Of a stretch of 64,000 bases of DNA, positions 45,074-51,789 are shown one piece after another. Made by a program: the position numbers and the translations under genes. The notes beneath the pieces are model-generated. The model saw only the letters and a program-made list of their open reading frames with translations. It did not search any database and had not been told where the DNA came from. The DNA lies in the NCBI RefSeq assembly GCF_018614915.1, contig NZ_JAGGNU010000048.1:1-64000 (forward strand). Direction: 5' to 3'. The first letter of the stretch is position 1. Each line of letters opens with the position of its first letter. The DNA is from Variovorax paradoxus (lineage in GTDB: Bacteria; Pseudomonadota; Gammaproteobacteria; Burkholderiales; Burkholderiaceae_C).

Positions 45074-46272
45074 CATCGCCTCCATCTCGACGTCCCGGCA
45101 CGGTGCTGGAGGTCCTGCTCGCTTTTCTACGCCTGGGACTGAGCTCGTTCGGCGGGCCCGTTGCGCACCTGGGCTACTTTCGCACCGAGTTCGTCGAACG
45201 GCGCCGCTGGCTGGACGACCGCAGCTACTCCGACCTGGTGGCGCTGTGCCAGTTTCTGCCGGGGCCGGCGAGCAGCCAGGTGGGCATGGCGCTGGGCCTG
45301 TCGAGGGCGGGCTGGCTGGGCGCGCTGATGGCCTGGGTGGGTTTCACATTGCCTTCGGCGCTCGCGCTCATCGTCTTTGCGTACGGCATCGCACGCTATG
45401 GCGGCCTGGCCGCCTCCGGCGCCATTCACGGGCTCAAGGTGGTGGCCGTCGCGGTGGTCGCCCAGGCGGTCTGGGGCATGGCCAAGTCGCTGTGTCCGGA
45501 CCGGCCCCGGGCCGGCCTGGCGATCTTCGCCGCGCTGCTGACGCTGGTGCTGCCTTCGGCGCTCGGCCAGGTCGGCGCGATCCTCGCGTGCGGGCTGATC
45601 GGCTGGCGCCTGTTGCAGTTGCCGCGCCAAGAGGCGCCGGCCCACATCGGCTACGGCGTGTCGCGGCGTGCCGGCCTTGTCGCGCTGACGCTGTTCGCAG
45701 TGCTGCTGCTGGGCCTGCCGCTGGTCGCGGCGGCCAGCGGCTCCGCCTTGTGGACGCTGATCGAAGGCTTCTATCGCTCCGGCGCGCTGGTCTTCGGCGG
45801 CGGCCATGTGGTGCTGCCCTTGCTGCAGTCCACCGTGGTGCCCGGTGGTGCGGTGAGCAATGCGGACTTCCTCGCCGGCTACGGGATGGCGCAGGCCGTT
45901 CCCGGCCCGCTGTTCACCTTCGCGGCCTACCTGGGGGCGGTGATGAACGGCCCGCTCTCGGGATGGCTGGGCGGCCTGGTGTTCCTGCTCGTGATCTTCG
46001 TGCCGGCCTTCCTGCTGGTCGTGGGGGCCCTGCCATTCTGGGACGCGCTGCGCCAGCGGGACGCCATCCAGTCCGCCATGGCGGGCATCAATGCAGGCGT
46101 GGTCGGCATCCTGCTGTCGGCGCTCTACGACCCGGTGTGGACCAGCGCGATCCACAGCCGAAGCGACTTCGGTCTTGCGCTGGCGGCATTCGGGCTGCTC
46201 GTCCATGCACGCCTGTCACCGGTGGTAGTGGTGGCCCTGGCGGCAATTGCCGGGTGGCTGCTGCAAGCCTGA
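45070..46272 (+). CDS. chrA: Chromate transporter-family protein ChrA
   Basis: A 400-residue inner-membrane protein with two homologous CHR domains of six or so helices each, the usual long-chain form. N-terminal FLRLGLSSFGGPVAHLGYF and YSDLVALCQFLPGPASSQVGMALG, and second-half FGGGHVVLPLLQSTVV and GYGMAQAVPGPLFTFAAYLG are family signatures. ChrA exports chromate, often under sulfate limitation. It starts at ATG 45070, overlapping the LysR stop. Chromate export seems unrelated to hydroxyaspartate use, so either it is a hitchhiker or the protein moves another anion. Confidence 0.9.
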   Translation: MTSPPSRRPGTVLEVLLAFLRLGLSSFGGPVAHLGYFRTEFVERRRWLDDRSYSDLVALCQFLPGPASSQVGMALGLSRAGWLGALMAWVGFTLPSALALIVFAYGIARYGGLAASGAIHGLKVVAVAVVAQAVWGMAKSLCPDRPRAGLAIFAALLTLVLPSALGQVGAILACGLIGWRLLQLPRQEAPAHIGYGVSRRAGLVALTLFAVLLLGLPLVAAASGSALWTLIEGFYRSGALVFGGGHVVLPLLQSTVVPGGAVSNADFLAGYGMAQAVPGPLFTFAAYLGAVMNGPLSGWLGGLVFLLVIFVPAFLLVVGALPFWDALRQRDAIQSAMAGINAGVVGILLSALYDPVWTSAIHSRSDFGLALAAFGLLVHARLSPVVVVALAAIAGWLLQA

Positions 46273-46284
46273 GGGGGCCTGCGA

Positions 46285-46308
46285 GACGCTTGCTAGCGCT
46301 GCAGCGTC
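46285..46308. terminator. Terminator-like hairpin between chrA and the phosphoribosyltransferase
   Basis: GACGCT (46285-46290) and AGCGTC (46303-46308) form a 6-bp stem with further partial pairing inside the loop. It lies between two convergent genes. There is no T tract, so the call is tentative. Confidence 0.4.
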
Positions 46309-46315
46309 CTACACC

Positions 46316-46981
46316 CTAGGTCCCGTGCGCGGCATCCAGCCGCGCGCGCTCCAGGAGTTCGTGGACCTCCTGGTCCGTCGTTTGGCCGAAATCCTCGTAC
46401 CACAGGCCGACGGCGATGAAGGGCTCCGGGGTGCTGAGGCACACCACTTCGTCAGCCTCGCTGTGCAATTCCTCGCAGGCCTCGGCCGAAGCGATCGGCA
46501 CGGCCACCACGATGCGCGCCGGCTGCTGCACCCGCAGCGCCCGGACCGCGGCCCGCATGGTCGACCCCGTGGCAAGCCCGTCATCCACCACCAGCACCGC
46601 GCGGCCGCGCACATCGGGCGGCGGCCGCGCATCGCGGTACAGGCGCTCGCGGCGCTGCAGCTCGCTCAGCTCGGACCGGGCGACCTCTTCGATGGCAGCC
46701 GCGGAAATACGCAGCGTGCGCGTGACCTCCTCGTTCAGGACGCGAACACCGCCGCTGGCGATGGCGCCCATGGCGTATTCCTCGCGGCCTGGCACGCCGA
46801 GCTTGCGCACGATGAAGACATCGAGCGGCGCGTGCAGCGTCTCGGCCACCTCGAAGCCGACCGGCACGCCGCCGCGCGGCAACGCCAGAACCAGCACATC
46901 GTGCCGGTCCACGTAGGCACCGAGCAACCCCGCCAACGCTTGGCCGGCCTGCCTGCGGTTTCGGAACAGGGGCTCGCTCAT
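46316..46981 (-). CDS. Phosphoribosyltransferase-domain protein
   Basis: A 221-residue cytosolic protein with a type I phosphoribosyltransferase fold. The PRPP-binding motif is VLVVDDGLATGSTM (residues about 120-135), and the N-terminal strand is DVLVLALPRGGVPVGFEVAETL. Such proteins, often annotated as predicted phosphoribosyltransferases, commonly neighbour stress, BON and dienelactone-hydrolase-like genes in Burkholderiales. The true substrate is not known. It is upstream-adjacent to nothing on its strand except the BON gene, with which it probably forms an operon (9-base gap). Confidence 0.87.
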   Translation of the reverse strand: MSEPLFRNRRQAGQALAGLLGAYVDRHDVLVLALPRGGVPVGFEVAETLHAPLDVFIVRKLGVPGREEYAMGAIASGGVRVLNEEVTRTLRISAAAIEEVARSELSELQRRERLYRDARPPPDVRGRAVLVVDDGLATGSTMRAAVRALRVQQPARIVVAVPIASAEACEELHSEADEVVCLSTPEPFIAVGLWYEDFGQTTDQEVHELLERARLDAAHGT

Positions 46982-46990
46982 GGCATCAGC

Positions 46991-47500
46991 TCACCAGGCC
47001 GGCTGGCCGGCCTGCTCCTTGCCGGGCGGATCCTGGCGCCCTTGCAGCTCGGGTATGCCCTCAGCACTGTCGTGCGGCATGAGCTTGTTCTGAACTCCTT
47101 TCACGCCCGTCATGTCTCGAAGCTGTGAAAGCAATCCGTCGACTTCGCTGGCAAGCACATGGCCGCCTAGCAATACCGTTCCGTTCCGGACTTCGACCTC
47201 CACGGATTTCGGATGGCTCACCAGCCGGCCGAGGCGTGCGCGGATGCGGCCCTGCAGCTGGGCGTCGCTCTGCGGCTCGGTGGCCGATGTGCGGTCCCAC
47301 CTGCCGGTTGCCAGAACACCCTTGAGATGGTCGGCAGCCCGGGTGCCCTGCGCCTCGACGTAGTCGGATAGGTCATGGGCGGTCCCCACGACCTTGTCTC
47401 GTGCCAGGGCGCGCCGCCGGCGTCCCATGGTGCCGTCCAGGTAGTACATGGCGGCTGCGCCGACCGACGCACCGATAACCACGTGCAGAAGATGTTTCAC
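46991..47500 (-). CDS. BON-domain protein with N-terminal anchor
   Basis: A 169-residue protein starting at GTG 47500 with an excellent AAGGAGA ribosome site six bases ahead. One hydrophobic segment (HLLHVVIGASVGAAAMYYLDG) anchors it; the region GTMGRRRRALARDKV after it is basic. The BON domain is at about 75-150 (DAQLQGRIRARLGRLVSHPKSVEVEVRNGTVLLGGHVLASEVDGLLSQL). BON domains bind membranes or phospholipids and occur in osmotic-shock proteins. It precedes the phosphoribosyltransferase gene and follows a CBS protein gene on the same strand. Confidence 0.88.
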   Translation of the reverse strand: MKHLLHVVIGASVGAAAMYYLDGTMGRRRRALARDKVVGTAHDLSDYVEAQGTRAADHLKGVLATGRWDRTSATEPQSDAQLQGRIRARLGRLVSHPKSVEVEVRNGTVLLGGHVLASEVDGLLSQLRDMTGVKGVQNKLMPHDSAEGIPELQGRQDPPGKEQAGQPAW

Positions 47501-47556
47501 GATAGGTCTCCTTCGTGTCGCCTTGCGCGTCGCGTGCCGCGCAGCAGACGCGCGTG

Positions 47557-47982
47557 TCAGGCGGGCACAGGCTCGGAAATCCCGCACAGCGCCTCGGCCG
47601 CAGGCTTGACCTTCCGCTCCCTCACGGCGACGTCGCCCAAGGCCACGATACCGACCAGCCGCTTGTCGCGGTTGACGATGGGAAGACGCCTGATCTGGTA
47701 CTGGGCCATGATCTCTGCCGCGCGCTCGACCGGCTCGTCGTCATACGCCCAGCGAACGCCGTCCGACATGACGTCGCGCACCTTGGCCTTGCCATCGCGG
47801 CCTTCCGCCACCCCGCGGATGGCGATATCGCGGTCGGAGATGGCACCGACCATGCGGTCGTTCTCGCCCACCGGCATCATTCCGAAGTCGCCGTCGCGCA
47901 TGTAGCGGGCAGCCTCGGCAATCGTTTGGTCCGGGCCGATGACTTGCACGTCGCGGCTCATGACATCCTTGATCTTGTGCAT
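47557..47982 (-). CDS. CBS-pair domain protein
   Basis: A 141-residue protein with two CBS motifs and nothing else: KIKDVMSRDVQVIGPDQTIAEAARYM with VGAISDRDIAIRGV (first half) and VRDVMSDGVRWAYDDEPVERAAEIM with RRLPIVNRDKRLVGIVALGDVA (second half). CBS pairs bind adenine nucleotides and act as energy or redox sensors. The ATG 47982 has AAGGAG ahead of it. It is paralogous to the CBS protein at 48897-49391 and is separated from it by a lysozyme-like gene on the other strand. Confidence 0.9.
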   Translation of the reverse strand: MHKIKDVMSRDVQVIGPDQTIAEAARYMRDGDFGMMPVGENDRMVGAISDRDIAIRGVAEGRDGKAKVRDVMSDGVRWAYDDEPVERAAEIMAQYQIRRLPIVNRDKRLVGIVALGDVAVRERKVKPAAEALCGISEPVPA

Positions 47983-48289
47983 TGAAGACTCCTTGTCGAA
48001 TGAGTGAAAAACCGGCCGCGGAAAACGCAGCCGGAACAGGTCTTGGCGCGCGTTCTTCCAACGCGTCCATTTCACTTTGCGAATGCCTGCGATCCCTGGT
48101 TGTAGGACAGCAACCGGAAAACTCGGAAGCCCCCATGTCGCTCATGCGAGCGCGCCCTCGTACCAGAATCGTCGATAGCGCTTGCCGACAATTCGCGGTC
48201 TTCTTACAGCCGCGCCCGAGGCAAGAGCGCATGATCCCCAGCCAGCGCCACGAGCGCGAGAGTCTCGGGTCAAGGAGACCAAAGAAACC
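47983..48289. other. Intergenic region between CBS and lysozyme-like genes, no gene seen
   Basis: This 307-bp stretch separates divergent genes and should hold promoters for both. Several open frames cross it but none has a convincing start, ribosome site or recognisable protein. AGGAGACC lies at about 48273-48280 ahead of the lysozyme-like gene. Confidence 0.5.
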
Positions 48290-48856
48290 ATGATCACATT
48301 GGAGCAATTCATGGCGTGTACCGGCGCATCGCGCGAGCGCGCGGAGCCCGCGCTGCGCGGCGCCATCGGCGCGATGGCCGCCTACCAGATCAACACGCCG
48401 GCGCGCATCGGCATGTTTCTGGCCAATGTCGGCTACGAAACGACGGGGCTGAAGTTCCTGCGCGAGATCTGGGTGCCGACACGGCAGCAACTGCACTACG
48501 ACGGACGCGCCGATCTAGGGAACATCAAGCCCGGCGATGGCAAGCGCTACCTGGGGCGCGGGTGGTTGCCCACGATCGGGCGGGCCAACTACGCGAAGCT
48601 GCGGGACCGGCTGCGCGCACGTGGCATCGACTGTCCGGACCTCGAGGCCGCCCCGGAACTGCTCGAGCTGCCGGAGTGGGGCGCGCTCAGCGCCGCGGAC
48701 TCCGTCGGGCGGCGCGACCTCAACCGCCATGCGGACCGCGGGGCCTTCGTCGACTACTGCGCAGGCGTGAACGGCCGCGGCAAGGACACAGGCCTGCCGA
48801 AGGGGCTCGAGCAGCGCATTCGGCTTTGGGGACGCGCCCGGGAAGCCCTCGCGTGA
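48290..48856 (+). CDS. Glycoside hydrolase family 19 / lysozyme-like protein
   Basis: A 188-residue protein without a signal peptide that resembles GH19 chitinase-like peptidoglycan hydrolases found in phages and bacteria. FMACTGASRERAEPALRGAIGAMAAY, FLANVGYETTGLKFLREIWVPTRQQLHYDG and KRYLGRGWLPTIGRANYAKLRDRL match the family layout, with the catalytic glutamate in YETTG. The stretch usually reading GRG-IQLTGR is here GRGWLPTIGR, which is unusual. A phage remnant or a toxin-type effector would also fit. It lies between two paralogous CBS genes that run the other way. Confidence 0.72.
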   Translation: MITLEQFMACTGASRERAEPALRGAIGAMAAYQINTPARIGMFLANVGYETTGLKFLREIWVPTRQQLHYDGRADLGNIKPGDGKRYLGRGWLPTIGRANYAKLRDRLRARGIDCPDLEAAPELLELPEWGALSAADSVGRRDLNRHADRGAFVDYCAGVNGRGKDTGLPKGLEQRIRLWGRAREALA

Positions 48857-48896
48857 GCGGAGCGGACCGCACCTCGATACCGGCGGCTATCTTTGA

Positions 48897-49391
48897 TCAA
48901 CGCTTGGCGTCTGAAGATGACTCGCCCCCTCCAGCGGCTCCGCTCGCGGCGGAAATTCCGGAGCGATTCGGGCGCGCCGGCTCGGAAATGCTGCCAAGCG
49001 GCTGGCCGGTGGTGGTGGTCTGGCCCTTGGCGGCCACGTCGCCGAGCGAAAGCATGCCGACCAGACGCTTGTCGTGGTCGACGACCGGCAGTCTTCGTAT
49101 CTGCGCCTCGCTCATCTTGCCCAGCGCATCGTCCACGCTGTCGTCCGCATAGCACCAGCACAGATCCGCCGACATGATCTGTTTGACCGGCGACTCTTGC
49201 AGGGGGATCCCGCGTGCGACGCCGCGCACTGCGATGTCACGGTCGGTGACCACGCCCACGAGCTTCTTGCCATCGCAGACCGGGAGCACGCCGACGTCCA
49301 ACTCCTCCATCGTCTGAGCGGCCAGGGCAATGCTGTCGCCCGGTGCCATGGAGCGGACGCCGCGTGTCATCAGTTCATGAACCTGGGTCAT
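48897..49391 (-). CDS. CBS-pair domain protein with C-terminal tail
   Basis: A 164-residue protein with two CBS motifs: VHELMTRGVRSMAPGDSIALAAQTM with VGVVTDRDIAVRGVARG, and VKQIMSADLCWCYADDSVDDALGKM with RRLPVVDHDKRLVGMLSLGDVAAKG. The tail (about 120-164) is Ser/Gly-rich and low in complexity. It is a paralogue of the CBS protein at 47557-47982 (shared RRLP-V--DKRLVG--LGDVA). Both may respond to adenine nucleotides in stress. Confidence 0.9.
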   Translation of the reverse strand: MTQVHELMTRGVRSMAPGDSIALAAQTMEELDVGVLPVCDGKKLVGVVTDRDIAVRGVARGIPLQESPVKQIMSADLCWCYADDSVDDALGKMSEAQIRRLPVVDHDKRLVGMLSLGDVAAKGQTTTTGQPLGSISEPARPNRSGISAASGAAGGGESSSDAKR

Positions 49392-49689
49392 GTCGAATGC
49401 CTTTCTGCGGCAGCAGTTGTCATGAAGGGCGTCGATAAGGGGCTACCGCCGGCAAAGCGTACTGCGCAGGTCCCTGGCCCTTGTCGGTACTGCTCGGCGG
49501 CAGGAGTAGGTGCTGTCGCACTCGATGCGAATGCGCCGTGGCTGCGGAGCGGCCACGTCAGCGCAGATGACCCAAAGTCGCGCTGGTCTCCGACTTGAAG
49601 GCGTGCATCCACGTCCCAATTTTGCCGTCGGCGCCGCCTCCAGGTTCAGGCCTGGCGCGGCCTGTAGCAGCAAGGAAAAGGAGTCTTGA
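49392..49689. other. Intergenic region, no gene seen
   Basis: About 298 bases between the second CBS gene and a small unknown gene. It shows no recognisable coding pattern. An AAGGAAAAGGAG stretch near 49671-49682 serves the downstream gene as ribosome site. Confidence 0.5.
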
Positions 49690-50031
49690 ATGTCCATGGA
49701 TCTGCTTCAGCAGATTGCAGCGTCGCGTCTGCCCCTCACCTTCCATCGTGCCGAGGACATCGACAAGATCCGCGTGCTTCGCGCGGCGGGTTTGGTGATC
49801 GCGATGGTTCCATCTCCATCGGACCCCTTGAATTTCGGTGGCACGGCGACCGCAGCGCAGGTGCTGGCCGTGACCCGGAAGGGCCGTGAAGAGCTCAGCA
49901 GCTTCAGCTACCCGGATGAACAGCGACCCGCTTCGCGCGGCAGCAGGCCCTGGCTGAGCGCGAAGATCGCCGCGATGGCCGGGAAGCGGAGCAAGGGGGC
50001 CTCTGGCCAGCGGAATGCCGAGGGACCTTAG
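49690..50031 (+). CDS. Small cytosolic protein of unknown function
   Basis: A 113-residue protein starting MSMDLLQQIAASRLPLTFHR with AEDIDKIRVLRAAGLVIAMVP and VLAVTRKGREELSSFSYPDE. The middle part looks like a short winged-helix-like or DNA-binding fold (LRAAGLV ... LAVTRKGREEL), as seen in many small proteins of Burkholderiales. A strong ribosome site precedes it. The Arg/Lys-rich tail is low in complexity. I do not recognise a named family. Confidence 0.6.
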   Translation: MSMDLLQQIAASRLPLTFHRAEDIDKIRVLRAAGLVIAMVPSPSDPLNFGGTATAAQVLAVTRKGREELSSFSYPDEQRPASRGSRPWLSAKIAAMAGKRSKGASGQRNAEGP

Positions 50032-50052
50032 GGCAGTCGAAGCCTTGGCAGA

Positions 50053-50844
50053 TCAGCGCATCTCCGGCGTCCGCGCCGGCACGATGTCTTCGGGCGTTGC
50101 CGGCACGTGATTCGTCGAGTCTGGAACCGTGAAGGCGACGTCGAGCACGACATGGCTGTCAACGTCTCGGCCTCTGTAGCTGGCGGGCGTGCATCGCGTC
50201 TTCAACACCGCGGCCTTGGCAGGCTCGTCGAAGATGCGCACGTTGGCGGGATCGCGCCCGACGATCGCCAGACCGTCTTTCTGAGGCCAGCCCCACTCGT
50301 CCACACGGACGAATATGCCAATCACAGCATCGATGCCCATCGGGCGGCCCTCGGCGGGATAGTGCGAAGCCGTCTCCAGCTTGCAGCGGGCGGACTTGCT
50401 CTGGGGCATCTGAAAGTTGAAGGGTTGGAAAACCCACGCGGCCACAGCTTCGCCTCGCGCATCACGGGCGGGATTGAATTCGCTTGCCATCGCCGCAGCG
50501 CGTGCAGCTTCGTCGAATAGATCGAGGAATCGGGGCTTGCGCTGGCGAATTGCTGTCTTGACCGGTTTCCCGTCCGCGCCGACCAGGATCGCTACGGTGA
50601 CCATCCCTTCGAGGCCCGCATTCGCCGCAAGCCTTGGATATGCGGGACGGACCTGCTTCACCAGTTCCGGGAAATGGGCAACCTGTGTACGCAGCTCGCT
50701 GGCCCATGGCGGTCTTTCGCCAGCTATTGCGTTGACATGCCCGAACACCGTTGCGGCGCACAGGACCAGAGCTGAAACAGGCGAAAGTGGAGATCTCGGC
50801 ATGGGGGGCGATGCTAGACGAAGCGCCGGGCCGGCCACCGACAT
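50053..50844 (-). CDS. Exported TonB C-terminal-like energy transducer protein
   Basis: A 263-residue protein (249 if the ATG at 50802 is used) with an N-terminal signal (VSALVLCAATVFGHVNAIAG). Residues after it, VRPAYPRLAANAGLEGMVTVAILVGADGKPV, are the start of a TonB-C domain. A second related stretch occurs later (GMVTVAIL... and WVFQPFNF). ATG 50844 is favoured because AAAAAGG lies five to seven bases ahead of it. Without a membrane-spanning N-terminus and Pro-rich stretch it is not a classic TonB, but a periplasmic homologue. Divergent from the DUF1266 gene. Confidence 0.68.
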   Translation of the reverse strand: MSVAGPALRLASPPMPRSPLSPVSALVLCAATVFGHVNAIAGERPPWASELRTQVAHFPELVKQVRPAYPRLAANAGLEGMVTVAILVGADGKPVKTAIRQRKPRFLDLFDEAARAAAMASEFNPARDARGEAVAAWVFQPFNFQMPQSKSARCKLETASHYPAEGRPMGIDAVIGIFVRVDEWGWPQKDGLAIVGRDPANVRIFDEPAKAAVLKTRCTPASYRGRDVDSHVVLDVAFTVPDSTNHVPATPEDIVPARTPEMR

Positions 50845-50925
50845 GTGAACCTTTTTCGATCTGGCAAGGCACCGGCCCTTGCGCATAGACTCGCGGCCGA
50901 TCACTTCTTCGCAACAGGAGTAACC

Positions 50926-51723
50926 ATGGGTTTGATGGATCAGATCGGCCATACGCTGATGGACAACGACGAACTGCACTTCGCCACCGAGAGCCGGTGC
51001 TCGCCCGAGGAGCGATGGCTGGTGACGCTGAGCGCGCCGCTGTCCGCCTTCAACGGCAACTTCGTCAACGCGGTCGAGACCGGCCAGAGCCCGGAGCTGC
51101 TGCGTGAAGGTGTCGCCAGCATGTGGGGCGTCCAGGACCGCAAGAGCTTCGAGCAGACGGTCCGATGGATCGTCGACGAGGGGCATCGCGAGAAATACCG
51201 CGGCGTGTGGCACGGCCTGGTCAAGCTCGACACTGCCCACCAGGCGGCGCCCTTGCTCCTGCGCGGCGTGGCCTCGCTGGTCTTTCCCGGCCTGTTCATG
51301 CTGAAGCTGCGCAACGAGCTGAACTACGAGACATTCGCAAGCCAGACCGGCAAGAGCGTCGCCGACATCGCGACCTTGATGGGGTCCTACAACGACTGGA
51401 TGGACGATCTGCGCAAGCCGCTGGGCGTGCAGCCCGCGGAGATTACCGACCTGGTCGCATGGGACGCCGTGCGGCTGGCCAGCCTCTCGCGCTGGGCGGT
51501 GGATCTGGGCTATCTCGACCGCAGCGAGTTCGCCGGCTTTGCCTCCGGGCTGGCCAAGCCGGTGCGCGCCGCCTACGGCAACTGGGCCCAGTTCAGCGCC
51601 GCCTACGTGGCAGCCGGCCTGATCTGGAACTACTCGGAAGCACGGCAGGAAGCGCTGGTGCGCACGAATGCGATGCTGTTCAGCGACCCGCGCAGCCCGT
51701 ACAAGGACGTGCCGCTCCATTGA
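50926..51723 (+). CDS. DUF1266-like cytosolic protein
   Basis: A 265-residue protein starting MGLMDQIGHTLMDNDELHFA. The pattern W-----R-------G (DLVAWDAVRLASLSRWAVDLGYLDRSEF) followed by VRAAYGNWAQFSAAYVAAGLIW resembles DUF1266 proteins (YbeU/YbeR-like). AGGAG lies five bases ahead of the ATG. No signal or membrane segments. The family has no known activity. It is convergent with the phospholipase C gene, whose terminator hairpin lies between. Confidence 0.62.
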   Translation: MGLMDQIGHTLMDNDELHFATESRCSPEERWLVTLSAPLSAFNGNFVNAVETGQSPELLREGVASMWGVQDRKSFEQTVRWIVDEGHREKYRGVWHGLVKLDTAHQAAPLLLRGVASLVFPGLFMLKLRNELNYETFASQTGKSVADIATLMGSYNDWMDDLRKPLGVQPAEITDLVAWDAVRLASLSRWAVDLGYLDRSEFAGFASGLAKPVRAAYGNWAQFSAAYVAAGLIWNYSEARQEALVRTNAMLFSDPRSPYKDVPLH

Positions 51724-51739
51724 TCGTCCGCTGACGCGC

Positions 51740-51772
51740 AAAAACGGAGACCGCCGTCTTCGGCAAAGTCTC
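51740..51772 (-). terminator. Intrinsic terminator of the phospholipase C gene
   Basis: On the minus strand the sequence reads GAGAC-TTT-GCCG-AAGA-CGGC-G-GTCTC followed by CGTTTTTG. Nested stems GAGAC/GTCTC and GCCG/CGGC with a tetraloop and a T-run make a convincing rho-independent terminator 18 bases after the gene's stop. Confidence 0.7.
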
Positions 51773-51789
51773 TGATTTGCGACGCGCGT

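Noticed and set aside
45070..46272. ChrA as part of the hydroxyaspartate-type pathway
   Set aside because: It overlaps the LysR gene and may be co-transcribed, but the family exports chromate and I see nothing linking it to the amino-acid chemistry.
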